A stretch of 64,000 nt of DNA from positions 1-64,000 of the forward strand of contig URZI01000008.1 of NCBI GenBank assembly GCA_900552385.1, read 5' to 3'. This DNA is from an uncultured Collinsella sp. (GTDB lineage Bacteria; Actinomycetota; Coriobacteriia; Coriobacteriales; Coriobacteriaceae). Positions 1-8,162 of the stretch are shown here, piece by piece (position 1 is the stretch's first letter; each line of letters begins with the position of its first letter). Both the position numbers and the translations under genes were made by a program. The notes under the pieces are model-generated. The model saw only the letters and a list, made by a program, of their open reading frames with translations, was not told where the DNA came from and did no database searches.

Positions 1-54
1 GCACGCTCTGCGGCTGCACGCTCTGCGGCTGCACGCTCTGCGGCTGCACGCTCT
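1..54. repeat. 15-bp tandem repeat inside the methyltransferase gene
   Basis: The unit GCACGCTCTGCGGCT is repeated three full times plus a 10-base partial copy and continues toward the left edge. In the minus-strand frame each unit encodes AAERA, a charged helical repeat. The unit is a multiple of three, so copy-number changes would keep the frame. Confidence 0.9.
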
Positions 55-707
55 GATATGAGGTAGCCGCTGCCGTATATCGCCTTGTTCTGCACGCGCT
101 GCGCGTCGAGCGCCCTCGTGAAGCTGCACTCCTGCGGCCCCACGCGGAAGTCGATGCCGTACTTGGAGTAGCGCGCCAGCATGGGTGCGGTCAGCACCTC
201 GTCCGGGTACTCGTACTTCGGCAGCGCCCTGGCCTTCTCGCGGCGCAGGCGCTCTATCGCGGCATCCAGCTCGGAGCGCAGGTCGGGCGCGCTGCGAGCC
301 TGGGCGGGGTCGAGGTTTGTCACGAACGACGTGTTGACGCTCGCGCCGTTGGCGTACGTCACGCCGACGCCCGTCACGACCTTGCAGCAGTTGCGGATGC
401 CCATGCACGTCAGGGTGGGGGCGAACAGGAAGAAGCCCACGCCGCGCTCCTGGTAGTGCTTGACGATCTTGCTCAGGATGGAGAACGGCGGGTTGTCCAC
501 CACCGTGCAGCCCTGCGGGTACTCCTCGCGCTCGTAGTCGCCGCCCGGATAGAACGGGCGCGCCACCTTCGCCAGGTCGAACCCGTACTCCCGGTGCGCC
601 CACAGCAGCACGCAGTCGTACACCTCGGGCGGGGTGTAGCAGTCGTCCGTCGTCCTTTTCGGCTCGAACTTTGCCGTGAACTCCTCGTATGTCTCGCCTC
701 TCGCCAT
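1..707 (-). CDS. Phage adenine-specific DNA methyltransferase (3' end outside window)
   Basis: Probable N6-adenine methyltransferase modifying phage DNA. From the ATG at 707 the frame is open to the window edge, about 235 codons. Residues 24-30 read CYTPPEV and residues 71-80 read DNPPFSILSK, which carries the D-P-P-F catalytic motif of adenine methylases of the EcoRI/phage type. The visible C-terminal part turns into an Ala/Glu/Arg pentapeptide repeat (AAERA). It is the most downstream visible gene of the leftward early operon. The methylase call rests on the motif; specificity and true length cannot be seen. Confidence 0.7.
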   Translation of the reverse strand, partial: MARGETYEEFTAKFEPKRTTDDCYTPPEVYDCVLLWAHREYGFDLAKVARPFYPGGDYEREEYPQGCTVVDNPPFSILSKIVKHYQERGVGFFLFAPTLTCMGIRNCCKVVTGVGVTYANGASVNTSFVTNLDPAQARSAPDLRSELDAAIERLRREKARALPKYEYPDEVLTAPMLARYSKYGIDFRVGPQECSFTRALDAQRVQNKAIYGSGYLISERAAAERAAAERAAAER

Positions 708-810
708 GCGTCTCCTATCTCTCGGCCCATATGGTCGCAAGCGTGTCGCCGGGCACGGAAAAGGCCGCCCCGAAGGACGGCCCTCTGCCTGTTTCCGTAT
801 TCGGTTGCCC

Positions 811-945
811 CTATCCGCACGCCGCCACGGCCATGGCCATGAGCCCGAGCGCCAGCGCCCTTATGGCGTAGATGGCCGCCGCGTCTATGGCGATCGCCGC
901 CGCTATGAACAGCAGGCACCCCCAGTTGCATCCCGGGCGGTTCAT
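811..945 (-). CDS. Small phage membrane protein
   Basis: 44 residues starting MNRPGCNWG. Nearly the whole remainder is one or two hydrophobic, Ala/Ile-rich segments (about residues 10-43), so it should be a membrane peptide. The start at 945 overlaps the end of the upstream gene by 4 bp, the coupling pattern of this operon, and is preferred to a longer upstream start. Function is not recognised. The 100 bases to the next gene hold nothing clear. Confidence 0.5.
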   Translation of the reverse strand: MNRPGCNWGCLLFIAAAIAIDAAAIYAIRALALGLMAMAVAACG

Positions 946-1163
946 CGCTCCTCCCACTCGACGGTGCCGTCGTCGTACTCGGCCTTGAGCCATTCCAGGT
1001 AGTCGGCCTCCTCGCAGAAGCTGGCCAGCAGCCGCTTGCTGGTAGTGCAGCTGCTCATGCGGCTCGTCTCATACACGGCGATGAAGAAGGGCCACGAGTG
1101 GAACTCCGTCTCCGTGTGGATGGCCCGCTCGGGCGTGCCGAAAAGGTGCTCCCAGTTCGTCAT
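942..1163 (-). CDS. Hypothetical phage protein
   Basis: 73 residues beginning MTNWEHLF, with a patterned N-terminal half and an acidic C-terminus (LEWLKAEYDDGTVEWEE). No family recognised. The start at 1163 overlaps the stop of the upstream zinc-ribbon gene by 4 bp and the stop overlaps the next gene by 4 bp, which supports a real coding frame in the operon. Confidence 0.6.
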   Translation of the reverse strand: MTNWEHLFGTPERAIHTETEFHSWPFFIAVYETSRMSSCTTSKRLLASFCEEADYLEWLKAEYDDGTVEWEER

Positions 1164-1345
1164 CGCGCCCCCTCCTTCGCGCTCGGCCCGACCTTGCTGT
1201 AGGTGAAGTCCTCGAACAGGTGACCGCACCAGCGGCAGCGGTCGCCGCCCTTGGGCAGGTGGTGCCAGATCTCGCGCATGCCGCACTTCGGGCAGCGCAC
1301 CTCGATACTGGGTCGGCGCTTCGGCTTCTCGGTCTGCTGCTCCAT
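1160..1345 (-). CDS. Small zinc-ribbon phage protein
   Basis: 61 residues with two CxxC knuckles (CPKC at 18-21, CRWC at 37-40) that should bind one zinc ion. Such mini zinc ribbons in phage operons are usually nucleic-acid or protein adaptors, but no function can be assigned. Placed between two unknown genes with 2-bp spacing upstream and a 4-bp overlap downstream. Confidence 0.6.
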   Translation of the reverse strand: MEQQTEKPKRRPSIEVRCPKCGMREIWHHLPKGGDRCRWCGHLFEDFTYSKVGPSAKEGAR

Positions 1346-1347
1346 GG

Positions 1348-1908
1348 CTACTCCACCGCCATCCGCATGGCCGGCTTCATGGACTCGCGCAGGCTCTTGG
1401 CAAACTCCTCGGCCGTTACCTCGGCCTTCACCTCCACGTTCACGTCGGGCATCGCGAAGCCGCGCGCCTCGTCGTCCTTCAGGCACGGCATGGCGACCTC
1501 CTGGGCCGCGCCCTTGAGCGTCGGCGCCGCCGTCTCCTTCGGCTCGCAGCGCCCCAGCCACAGCTCGCACTCGTCCAGCTTCGTGAGCGCCAGGGCGCGC
1601 TCGCGGCTCACCTCGTAGGCCGTCTCGATCTCGCGGCGCAGCCTCTTGCAGTCTGCCGGCCCGTCGCTGCGCAGCCTCTGCCTGGCATCGGCGAGCTTGC
1701 GCCCCACCTCGGCGAGGTTGTCGGCCAGCGCCTTGTTCTCGCTTCGCAGGCGCTCGTTCTCCCGGTGGAGGTTCTGCAGGTGGCGGTCCTGCACCGCGAG
1801 GCTCTTCTGACCGCTCCAGCAGTCCTCGCACAGCGGCGCGTCTACGCCCATGTTGTCCTGCCCCAGGGCGTCGATATCGCGCCCGCAGGTATCGCAGATG
1901 ATTCCCAT
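1348..1908 (-). CDS. Zinc-finger plus coiled-coil phage protein
   Basis: 186 residues. The N-terminus carries CDTC (about 5-8) and CEDC (about 27-30), a four-Cys zinc site. Residues about 35-100 are rich in Leu, Glu, Arg and Asn in heptad-like order, a probable coiled coil. No family recognised. The start at 1908 sits 2 bp after the stop of the upstream gene and gives an intact zinc site. Confidence 0.6.
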   Translation of the reverse strand: MGIICDTCGRDIDALGQDNMGVDAPLCEDCWSGQKSLAVQDRHLQNLHRENERLRSENKALADNLAEVGRKLADARQRLRSDGPADCKRLRREIETAYEVSRERALALTKLDECELWLGRCEPKETAAPTLKGAAQEVAMPCLKDDEARGFAMPDVNVEVKAEVTAEEFAKSLRESMKPAMRMAVE

Positions 1909-1910
1909 GG

Positions 1911-2102
1911 CTACTCCCCTCCTTCCGGCTTCACCGCGCCTGCGAGGAACCACGCCCGCAGGCTCTCGGCGCACTCCGGGCACAAGGCCCTTGCCTCGCC
2001 GTCGATTCGCGCGCTGTTCCTCAGCACCATCTTGGCGTAACCCGCCAGGGTCGCCGGCACCTCCTTGCCGCAGCGTTCGCATGCGCACATGTACAGCCTC
2101 AT
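1911..2102 (-). CDS. Small zinc-binding phage protein
   Basis: 63 residues with CACERC near the N-terminus and CPEC at about 41-44, consistent with a small treble-clef or zinc-ribbon fold. The start at 2102 overlaps the upstream gene by 4 bp. Function unknown; it is the second of three small Cys-pair proteins clustered here. Confidence 0.6.
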   Translation of the reverse strand: MRLYMCACERCGKEVPATLAGYAKMVLRNSARIDGEARALCPECAESLRAWFLAGAVKPEGGE

Positions 2103-2308
2103 GCCTGCTCGCCTCCCTTCGGCAGAGCGTCGGCGATTCGGTCCCAGTCGGTGGCCGACTTCTCGCTGGGGTACTCGTAGGCCCCCACGCACGGCACCGG
2201 CAGCACCGCCATGCCGTCGTGCTCGCCTGCGTACTCGTCTGCGTCCGATCTGCTCTCGAACGCCAGCACCACGTCGCTCTCCGTGGCCACCGCGTAGATC
2301 TTCTTCAT
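2099..2308 (-). CDS. Hypothetical phage protein
   Basis: 69 residues beginning MKKIYAVATESDVV. The segment ESRSDADEYAGEHDG looks like a short alpha/beta protein, with no recognised family. The coding frame is supported by 4-bp overlap with the next gene and by typical G+C-rich third positions. Confidence 0.6.
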   Translation of the reverse strand: MKKIYAVATESDVVLAFESRSDADEYAGEHDGMAVLPVPCVGAYEYPSEKSATDWDRIADALPKGGEQA

Positions 2309-2325
2309 CGTTTCGTCTCCTATTC

Positions 2326-2574
2326 CTATTCGAACTCGAAGCACTCGCATGCCTCGCTTGTCTCGTCTGCCGCCTCCACGTCGGGGCCGCCGCCAGTCAT
2401 GGCGTCGCGGGCGCACACGGCCTCGCCGCCAGCGCCCTGCACGCGGCCGCAGAAGCGGCACTCCCGGCACGTGCGGCCCTCCCACGGGTCGGGCCGGTTC
2501 CACGGTGCCCTGGGGTCGGACTCGAAGCACCCGGGCGGGAGGTTCCACCCGCTTGAAGGCTCGTACCCGCTCAC
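2326..2574 (-). CDS. Cys-rich small phage protein
   Basis: 82 residues, started at a GTG whose bases overlap the TGA of the HNH gene (GTGA), the usual coupling in this operon. The centre holds CRECRFCGRV and further Cys residues at about 19, 54, 77 and 79, suggesting a zinc-binding module. Function not recognised. Confidence 0.55.
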   Translation of the reverse strand: MSGYEPSSGWNLPPGCFESDPRAPWNRPDPWEGRTCRECRFCGRVQGAGGEAVCARDAMTGGGPDVEAADETSEACECFEFE

Positions 2575-2966
2575 ATGCACCGCCTGCCCCTCGGCAGCCG
2601 CCCCCAGCCGTCCATGGCCAGGGCATCCGCGTACTTGGTCGGTTCCGGCAGCAGCAGGTACTCCCAGTGCCCCGAGCCCGGCGGGGCGGGGCGGTTGAAC
2701 CTCTGCTCGGCCCTGACCCAGCGGAAGTGCAGCCGGTTGGCGTGCGCCAGCCCGTGGCAGCCGCTGCCGTTGCCGCTGCCGCACAGCATCACCGTGGGCT
2801 TGGGAACCTCGCGCCCGTCGCGGAACAGCTTGCCCGCCCCGCGCCTCACGATGTGGTGGCGGTTGAGCGGCCACGGCGCGCCGCACACGGCGCACCTGGG
2901 CGTCTCGATGCTCGGCCCCTCCATGAGGGGGCGCAGGATCTCGGGCAGCGTGTCAACGTTTGCCAT
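2571..2966 (-). CDS. HNH-type endonuclease
   Basis: 131 residues with C25-x2-C28, the HH pair at 37-38, C62, C70-H71 and H75, the Cys/His layout of the HNH (treble-clef) nuclease fold. In phage early regions such proteins nick or cut DNA during replication, recombination or packaging; the exact role here is unknown. It overlaps the DnaC-like gene upstream by 14 bp and a small Cys-rich gene downstream. Confidence 0.7.
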   Translation of the reverse strand: MANVDTLPEILRPLMEGPSIETPRCAVCGAPWPLNRHHIVRRGAGKLFRDGREVPKPTVMLCGSGNGSGCHGLAHANRLHFRWVRAEQRFNRPAPPGSGHWEYLLLPEPTKYADALAMDGWGRLPRGRRCM

Positions 2967-3681
2967 TCGATAGCCTCCTGTCCTTGCCTTGCAGCTCGTA
3001 CTTGTCGCACATCTCCGACAGGCGGCTCACGATGGCCACCGCCGTCTCCTCGTCGCCGTTCTTGGCCAGGCGGCGTATGAGGTCGCTCTTGCCGTACTGC
3101 GTGGTCACGACCACGGGCCTCATGTTCTCGTACCTGTCGTTCACGACGCGGAACACCTGCCCCAGCGTCCAGTCGGTGGGGGACTCCTTGCCCAGGTCGT
3201 CCAGCACCAGGCACCCCACGCGGGAGAGCCTGGACAGCACGCCGTCCTCGGTGCCGTCGCCGCCGTAGGTGCCCTTGATGGCGGCCAGCACGCCCAGCAT
3301 GTCGGTCACCCTCACGCTGGTGCCGCCGTCCACCAGGAGCCGCGCCACGGCGCTCGCCAGGTGGGTCTTGCCGGTTCCCACGGGGCCGCAGATGTACGCC
3401 CCGCGCCCTTGCTCAACCTTCGCGGCGATGCCCGCGGCCATGGGGGAGGCGGCTGTCATGAAGCGGGGCTTGATTCCGGCCCGCTCGTAGGCCCGGCGGC
3501 GTTTGGCTGCGGCCTCCTCGGCCTTGGCCCTGGCCTCAAGGCGCGAACGCTCGTCACGCTCCGCCACGGCACCCGGGCAGCCGCACGGCTTCCAGCCGCA
3601 GAAGGCGCGGCGGCCAGCCAGCACCACGTAGCGGACCTCCAGCTGCGCCCCGCAGTGGGGGCACTCAGTCGTACTCGGCAT
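2953..3681 (-). CDS. DnaC-like helicase loader ATPase
   Basis: 242 residues. An N-terminal Cys cluster (C7-x2-C10, then C28, C33, C35) is followed by an AAA+ core: Walker A GPVGTGKTH at 99-107 and Walker B CLVLDDLG at 157-164. This is the DnaC/IstB family, which loads the replicative helicase at the phage origin. It overlaps by 17 bp the upstream gene for the replisome organiser, its expected partner. Start ATG at 3681. Confidence 0.88.
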   Translation of the reverse strand: MPSTTECPHCGAQLEVRYVVLAGRRAFCGWKPCGCPGAVAERDERSRLEARAKAEEAAAKRRRAYERAGIKPRFMTAASPMAAGIAAKVEQGRGAYICGPVGTGKTHLASAVARLLVDGGTSVRVTDMLGVLAAIKGTYGGDGTEDGVLSRLSRVGCLVLDDLGKESPTDWTLGQVFRVVNDRYENMRPVVVTTQYGKSDLIRRLAKNGDEETAVAIVSRLSEMCDKYELQGKDRRLSNGKR

Positions 3682-4366
3682 AGCCGTCGGCCTCCTTCCG
3701 GGTCCTCGGGCCGCGGTTCACGTAGTCCTCGAACTTCGGCGAGAACAGCGTGGAGGGCCGCAGATACTTGGCCATCTTCGGGTCGCCCGCCCACTCGGCT
3801 GCCATCGTGTCGATGACGGCCAGGAAGTCGGGGAGGCGGTAGCCCTCGGCCCAGCGGGCGTGTATCAGCCTGCGGGTCTTGGCGCTGCTTGAGCGGTAGC
3901 GGGTGCCGGCTGCCTCGTTGAGCGCATGCACGATTTCGTCAAAGGGGATTAAGGGGTTATCTATATACTCAACCTCAACCTCAACCTCTGCATTGCCGCA
4001 ACTCGATGCGCCTGCATGTGCATCCGCATCTGCTTGCGCATGTGCGACTGCATCTGTATCCGCATATGCTCCCGCATGTGCTTGCGCATCGGCTTGCGCC
4101 CGTGCCGCCGCATCGTCCACCGCGTCTTCCTTCCCCGGCCTGTTGCCCCAGCGGGCGTTGGCCGCCTTCCTTGCGCGCTCGCTCTTCTCGTCGCCCATGT
4201 CGAGCCTGCCCTTGAGCACCAGGAAGGTAGGCAGCCACGCGGGGCTGCCCTGCGGCTCCTTGCCCGTGAACCGGTACTCGACGATGGCGTAGATGAACGG
4301 CGCGCGCTGCTTCTCGGGCATGGCCTGCGCGGCCGCCCAGAAGTCGTCGTGTATAACCATGCCCAT
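3665..4366 (-). CDS. Phage replisome organiser with DnaD-like C-terminal domain
   Basis: 233 residues. The N-terminal about 75 residues (HDDFWAAAQAMPEKQRAPF) resemble the DUF6291-type domain. The C-terminal about 85 residues, from NPLIPFDEIVHALN to LRPSTLFSPKFEDYVN, match the conserved phage C-terminal domain often found on replication-initiation proteins. The linker is an Ala/Asp/His repeat (about residues 85-118). It likely binds the origin and recruits the adjacent helicase loader. Family names are from memory of the motifs. Confidence 0.8.
   Translation of the reverse strand: MGMVIHDDFWAAAQAMPEKQRAPFIYAIVEYRFTGKEPQGSPAWLPTFLVLKGRLDMGDEKSERARKAANARWGNRPGKEDAVDDAAARAQADAQAHAGAYADTDAVAHAQADADAHAGASSCGNAEVEVEVEYIDNPLIPFDEIVHALNEAAGTRYRSSSAKTRRLIHARWAEGYRLPDFLAVIDTMAAEWAGDPKMAKYLRPSTLFSPKFEDYVNRGPRTRKEADGYAEYD
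4010..4110. repeat. Low-complexity GCATNT-type repeat encoding an Ala/Asp/His linker
   Basis: Imperfect repetitions of GCATGTGCATCCGCATCTGC-like hexamers. In the minus-strand frame they give alternating Ala with Asp, His, Gln or Thr. The period is a multiple of three, so length variation keeps the frame of the replisome-organiser gene. Confidence 0.8.
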
Positions 4367-4385
4367 AGTGTCGCCGTCGCCTTCC

Positions 4386-4925
4386 CTAAAACGGGATATC
4401 CTCGTCGTACAGATCGGGCATGGCCTGCTGCTGTGGCGCGTACGCCTGCTGAGTGGCCGGCTGCGGCGCGTAGGCGGGCTGCTGCGGCGCAGGTGCCGGG
4501 GCGGGGCGTCCCTGGCCGTACGTGCGGGCCTGCGGCGCTTGCGGGGCCGCCTGGGGCGCGTACTGCTGCGGCGCGTAGCCCTGCTGCTGTTGCTGGCCGC
4601 TCATGAACTCCAGCTCGTCCACCACGACCTCCAGCGCGCTGCGCTTCTGGCCGGTCTGCTGGTCGTTCCAGCTGCGGTAGCGCAGCTTGCCCTCGATGGC
4701 CACCTTGCTGCCTTTGGCGAGGTACTGCGCCAGCTTCTCGCCGCGGGTGCCGAACAGCGTGCAGTCCACGAAGTTCGGGTAGTCCTCCCACTGCCCGGTC
4801 TGCTGGTTCTTGCGGCGGTCGTTGACGGCCACGCCCATGGACAGCACGGACATGCCGCCAGACGTGGAGCGCAGCACGGGGTCGCGGGTCAGGTTGCCGG
4901 ATATGCACACGCGGTTGATGCTCAT
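4386..4925 (-). CDS. ssb: Phage single-stranded DNA-binding protein
   Basis: 179 residues. The OB fold spans about residues 1-108, starting MSINRVCISGNLTRDP and including the NFVDCTLFGTRGE strand. A Gln/Pro/Ala/Tyr-rich linker follows, then the acidic tip DLYDEDIPF that docks host repair and replication proteins. It coats single-stranded DNA for the neighbouring ERF annealing protein and replication genes. The start at 4925 overlaps the upstream gene by 4 bp. Confidence 0.95.
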   Translation of the reverse strand: MSINRVCISGNLTRDPVLRSTSGGMSVLSMGVAVNDRRKNQQTGQWEDYPNFVDCTLFGTRGEKLAQYLAKGSKVAIEGKLRYRSWNDQQTGQKRSALEVVVDELEFMSGQQQQQGYAPQQYAPQAAPQAPQARTYGQGRPAPAPAPQQPAYAPQPATQQAYAPQQQAMPDLYDEDIPF

Positions 4926-5275
4926 AGATACCCTCCTTGGGTTACGTCCCCGCTGTTCCAGATGCGGGTGATCTGCGCGTCTACCATGCGGATACGCAGC
5001 TTGATTACGTTGATGGCCTCCTGCGAGGCCTTGTAGATGGCCTCGGAGCAGTCGCGGCGGCGCTTGGCCTCCGCTATCTGCTCCTGGCCCCGGCACACGT
5101 CGCCGATAATGGTGACGGGCGTGCCCTTCTGGCGCTCGTTCAGGATGGCGATGCGCAGGGCCTTGCGGTACTCGGCCTCGTTCTCGGCGTACTGGCAGCC
5201 CGACTCCTTGCAGGTCTTCAGCTCGGCCTCCAGCCTGTCGGTCAGCTCGTCCAGCTCCTCGGTGAGCGCCTGCAT
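4922..5275 (-). CDS. Coiled-coil phage protein of unknown function
   Basis: 117 residues. The first about 30 residues (LTEELDELTDRLEAELK) and a later stretch are strongly helical and charged, with heptad spacing. No catalytic motif is seen. It lies between the ERF gene (stop and start adjacent) and ssb (4-bp overlap), so a role in recombination is possible, but only context supports this. Confidence 0.6.
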   Translation of the reverse strand: MQALTEELDELTDRLEAELKTCKESGCQYAENEAEYRKALRIAILNERQKGTPVTIIGDVCRGQEQIAEAKRRRDCSEAIYKASQEAINVIKLRIRMVDAQITRIWNSGDVTQGGYL

Positions 5276-5848
5276 CTACTCCACCTGCCAGTCGGGGCGC
5301 GGGCAGCACGGGCTGTTGGCCACGAACTCCATGTACTGCGGCATGCTGGCGAACTGGTAGCGCGCCCCGCAGCTGCGGCAGTGGGCCGTGAAGGGGCCGT
5401 CTGCGGGCGGCTGCTTCTCCTCGGGCGCGGGCTGCTCCTCCATGGCGTCGGGATCGCTCTGCCCGTCGATGGCGAACGCGCCGCACAGCGCGTACTTGCG
5501 GGCGTAGCTCGACGCCATGCCGGTCACCTGGGCGTCGTCCGAGCCCTTCTTGTGCTCGTCCTCGCGGGCGTAGGCGCTCACCTGCAGCAGGCCCTCGCCG
5601 CCCTCGGCGGGGAACACGCACGCCGTGGACTTCACGTAGTAGCGGTCGCCTATCTGCACCAGCTCGTCGGTCATGAAGAACGCCAGGCCCTCCTTGGCGC
5701 ACGGCTCCTTCAGCGCGGCCACTATGTCCTCGTAGCTGCGGTAGCTGAACTTGCCGAAAGCGTTGTACTTGGCCTTGGGCACCACCACGGCGCGCTGCAC
5801 GCGGGCAACGGCCGCCATGAGGTCGATGGACTGCTGTTCCTGGGTCAT
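5276..5848 (-). CDS. ERF-family single-strand annealing protein
   Basis: 190 residues. The motif KAKYNAFGKFSYRSYEDIV near residues 25-43 and the following core are typical of the Essential Recombination Function (ERF) family of phage annealing proteins, which pair complementary single strands in phage recombination. The C-terminus holds a Pro/Glu linker and a CRSCG...CC cluster that may bind zinc. SSB two genes downstream and the DUF1351 protein upstream are its usual neighbours. Confidence 0.85.
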   Translation of the reverse strand: MTQEQQSIDLMAAVARVQRAVVVPKAKYNAFGKFSYRSYEDIVAALKEPCAKEGLAFFMTDELVQIGDRYYVKSTACVFPAEGGEGLLQVSAYAREDEHKKGSDDAQVTGMASSYARKYALCGAFAIDGQSDPDAMEEQPAPEEKQPPADGPFTAHCRSCGARYQFASMPQYMEFVANSPCCPRPDWQVE

Positions 5849-5849
5849 G

Positions 5850-6878
5850 CTAGTAGCCTCCGTTCATTCGCTCGTAAACCTGGCCCACCGTGCCGTGCAT
5901 GATGGTGCCCACGACGCCCTGCGCCTTGAGGGCCGCCGCGACGCCCTGCATCTGCTCGCGCGTGGCGCACGGCACCACGACCGTCCACGGGTCGCCCGCC
6001 GTGGCCACGGGTGCCGGTGCGGGCGGCGCTGGCGGCACCGGGGCGGGCATGGGCGCGGGCTGCCGCTCGGGCATCTGCTCAAGCGGCTGCGGGAACTCTG
6101 CGGGCTGGCATTCCGCGGGCTCGGGCACCGCTTCGGGTTCGGGTTCGGGCTCTTCCATGGGTTCCGGCTCTTCCACGGGTTCCGGCTCCATGGCCGCCTT
6201 CAGCTCGGCGATGCGCCGGCGCTCCTCCTCGGCCTTGTGCGCCGCCGTTATGGCCGCGCCCAGGTCCAGGGTGGCGAACAGCTCGCGCTCGGCCTCGTCG
6301 TAGAACGGCTCGCCCTGGAACTGCGCCTTGAGGGTTTCCCAGTCCTGGGCCAGGCGCTCTACCTTGGCCTCCAGGGCCTTGAATGCCTTCACCTCGCCGA
6401 AGGTCTTGTTGGTCCACTGCTTCTCGTGGAAACGCTCATAGGGCACGACGGGGGCCAGCAGCCCGGCGAACTCCTCGTAGTGCTCCCGCAGCTTGTCGTA
6501 CGCGCGCAGCTGGCGCTCCTCCTCGGCCTCGTCCAGCTGCGCCTTGATGCCGCCGGCTGCCTGCTTCGCGATGCCCGCCACGGCCTTGCACCTGTCCTCG
6601 AACGCGGCCAGGGGCTTCGTGTACTCGCGGCTCACGGCCTTGCGGCGCTCGTCTATCTCCTTGGCGATGCCGTTGAGGTAGGCGCGGTCGCGCTTGGCGG
6701 CCTTCACGTTCTCGTCCTTGCCCATGTCGTAGGTCGCGCCCTCGTAGTCGGCCACCAGCCTGCGCACGTGCGCCTCCAGGGCGTCGAAGTTGGCCTCGAT
6801 CACGGCGGGGGAGTACGCCACGGTCAGCTCTGACGCCTCCTCGGGCTCGATGATCTCGGCCTCAACTGCTTCGCTCAT
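5850..6878 (-). CDS. DUF1351-type phage recombination-associated protein
   Basis: 342 residues. The N-terminal about 210 residues (for example MGKDENVKAAKRDRAYLNG and AFEDRCKAVAGIAKQAAGG) are helical and match the DUF1351 family, which sits next to annealing proteins in many Gram-positive phages. The middle is Glu/Pro repeats (EPEPVEEPEPMEEPEP) and a Pro/Ala linker. A small C-terminal domain of about 70 residues follows. Biochemical role is not established. Confidence 0.75.
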   Translation of the reverse strand: MSEAVEAEIIEPEEASELTVAYSPAVIEANFDALEAHVRRLVADYEGATYDMGKDENVKAAKRDRAYLNGIAKEIDERRKAVSREYTKPLAAFEDRCKAVAGIAKQAAGGIKAQLDEAEEERQLRAYDKLREHYEEFAGLLAPVVPYERFHEKQWTNKTFGEVKAFKALEAKVERLAQDWETLKAQFQGEPFYDEAERELFATLDLGAAITAAHKAEEERRRIAELKAAMEPEPVEEPEPMEEPEPEPEAVPEPAECQPAEFPQPLEQMPERQPAPMPAPVPPAPPAPAPVATAGDPWTVVVPCATREQMQGVAAALKAQGVVGTIMHGTVGQVYERMNGGY

Positions 6879-8162
6879 TTACTCCTCGCTTCCCAGGCGC
6901 GCCATGCACGCCTCGTAGGTTTCCGTCTCGGCCGCGTTCGGCTCGTAGCCGTCGGCCTTCATGGCCTCGTAGATGATGGTCACGTTCTCGACCGTCGCTC
7001 GGTTGAAGTACACGGAGCTGCCGCCTTCCATGAGGCTCCAGGCCGTCCAGCCGCTCATGTTCCACGCTGCCCGCCAGCCCATGGCCACGGCCAGCTCGGT
7101 GGGCGTGCGGTCGATGGGTCGGCCCAGCAGCTCCTCGAACGATTCCACGGCCTCGGACTCCATGGCGAACGCGGTCAGCGCCAGAGCCGTGCGGCGCATC
7201 GACTTGAGGTCGCCCGCGTGGGCGGCAAGCCACTCGCGGCGGGCCTTCGCGCCGTCCTCGTAGGCGGCCTGGAAGTCGGCCTTGCGCTGGGCTGCGGCCT
7301 GTGCGGCCTCGTCGGCCCCCTCGGCCACCGGCGCCAGCAGGGTCACGCCGAACGACGTCTCCTCGGCCAGAAGCCCCGCGCCCGCGTTGTCGGCCACGTA
7401 GGCGTCCAGCGCCGCCAGGTCGGGGCGGTAGTCGGAAAACGTGCGGCATGCGGCGAAGCCCTCGGGGCATTCGTCGACGAACTCGACGCCCGCGTCGGCA
7501 AGCACCGCCACCACCTCGGCGCGGTTGCGCCTCTGCTCGGCCTCGGCCTTCAGGCCCGCGTACACGCGCTGCCATTCGGACTGCTTGCAGTCGCGCAGCT
7601 CGGCCACGGCATCGTCGTCGCCCTCGAACTCGGCGATGGCGGCCAGGCGGTCGAGCGTCATGTCGTAGGCGGCGTCCTGCACCCTGCGGGCGGCGCGGCG
7701 CGCCTTGGCCACGGTGCCCGCGTCGGTGCGGGCGGCCACGGCCACCTCCTCGTCGGGAATGTCGAGCGCCAGCATGGTCTGCACGCCGCGCGACTTCTCC
7801 TCGGCGGTCAGCCCCAGCTTGGCGTCGGTCTCCACCATGGCCTTGGCGGCCTCCACGCGCGCCTGCTCGGCGTCGTCCAGGTCGTCGTAGACCTCGGCGA
7901 GGAAACGCTCGGTGCCGATGGCCCTCATGGCGCGCACGCGGCACTCGCCGTCGATGATCCAGTAGATGCCGCCCTCCTTGTACAGGATGGGCTTCATGAC
8001 GGGCTGGCCGGGGTTGAGGCGGTTGGCCTTGAACTGCGCGGCCAGGCCCGCGATGTGCTCGGCGCTCTCCCTGGTGGTGAAGTCGCGCGGGTTCATCGGC
8101 TCGCCGTCGGCGCGCTCGTAGGGGTACACGTCGCAGATCGCGACCTCCTCTAGCGATTGCAT
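6879..8162 (-). CDS. ParB-like partition/nuclease-domain protein
   Basis: 427 residues from ATG 8162. The N-terminal about 100 residues carry the ParB-like core: an acidic segment, MKPILYKEGGIYWIIDGECR and VRAMRAIGTERFLAEV, corresponding to the G-E-R-R-x-R-A nucleotide-binding region. A helix-turn-helix-like part follows, then a long Ala/Glu-rich C-terminal half. In phages such proteins act in DNA binding or as regulators. A longer upstream start is possible. It overlaps the upstream gene by 13 bp. Confidence 0.75.
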   Translation of the reverse strand: MQSLEEVAICDVYPYERADGEPMNPRDFTTRESAEHIAGLAAQFKANRLNPGQPVMKPILYKEGGIYWIIDGECRVRAMRAIGTERFLAEVYDDLDDAEQARVEAAKAMVETDAKLGLTAEEKSRGVQTMLALDIPDEEVAVAARTDAGTVAKARRAARRVQDAAYDMTLDRLAAIAEFEGDDDAVAELRDCKQSEWQRVYAGLKAEAEQRRNRAEVVAVLADAGVEFVDECPEGFAACRTFSDYRPDLAALDAYVADNAGAGLLAEETSFGVTLLAPVAEGADEAAQAAAQRKADFQAAYEDGAKARREWLAAHAGDLKSMRRTALALTAFAMESEAVESFEELLGRPIDRTPTELAVAMGWRAAWNMSGWTAWSLMEGGSSVYFNRATVENVTIIYEAMKADGYEPNAAETETYEACMARLGSEE

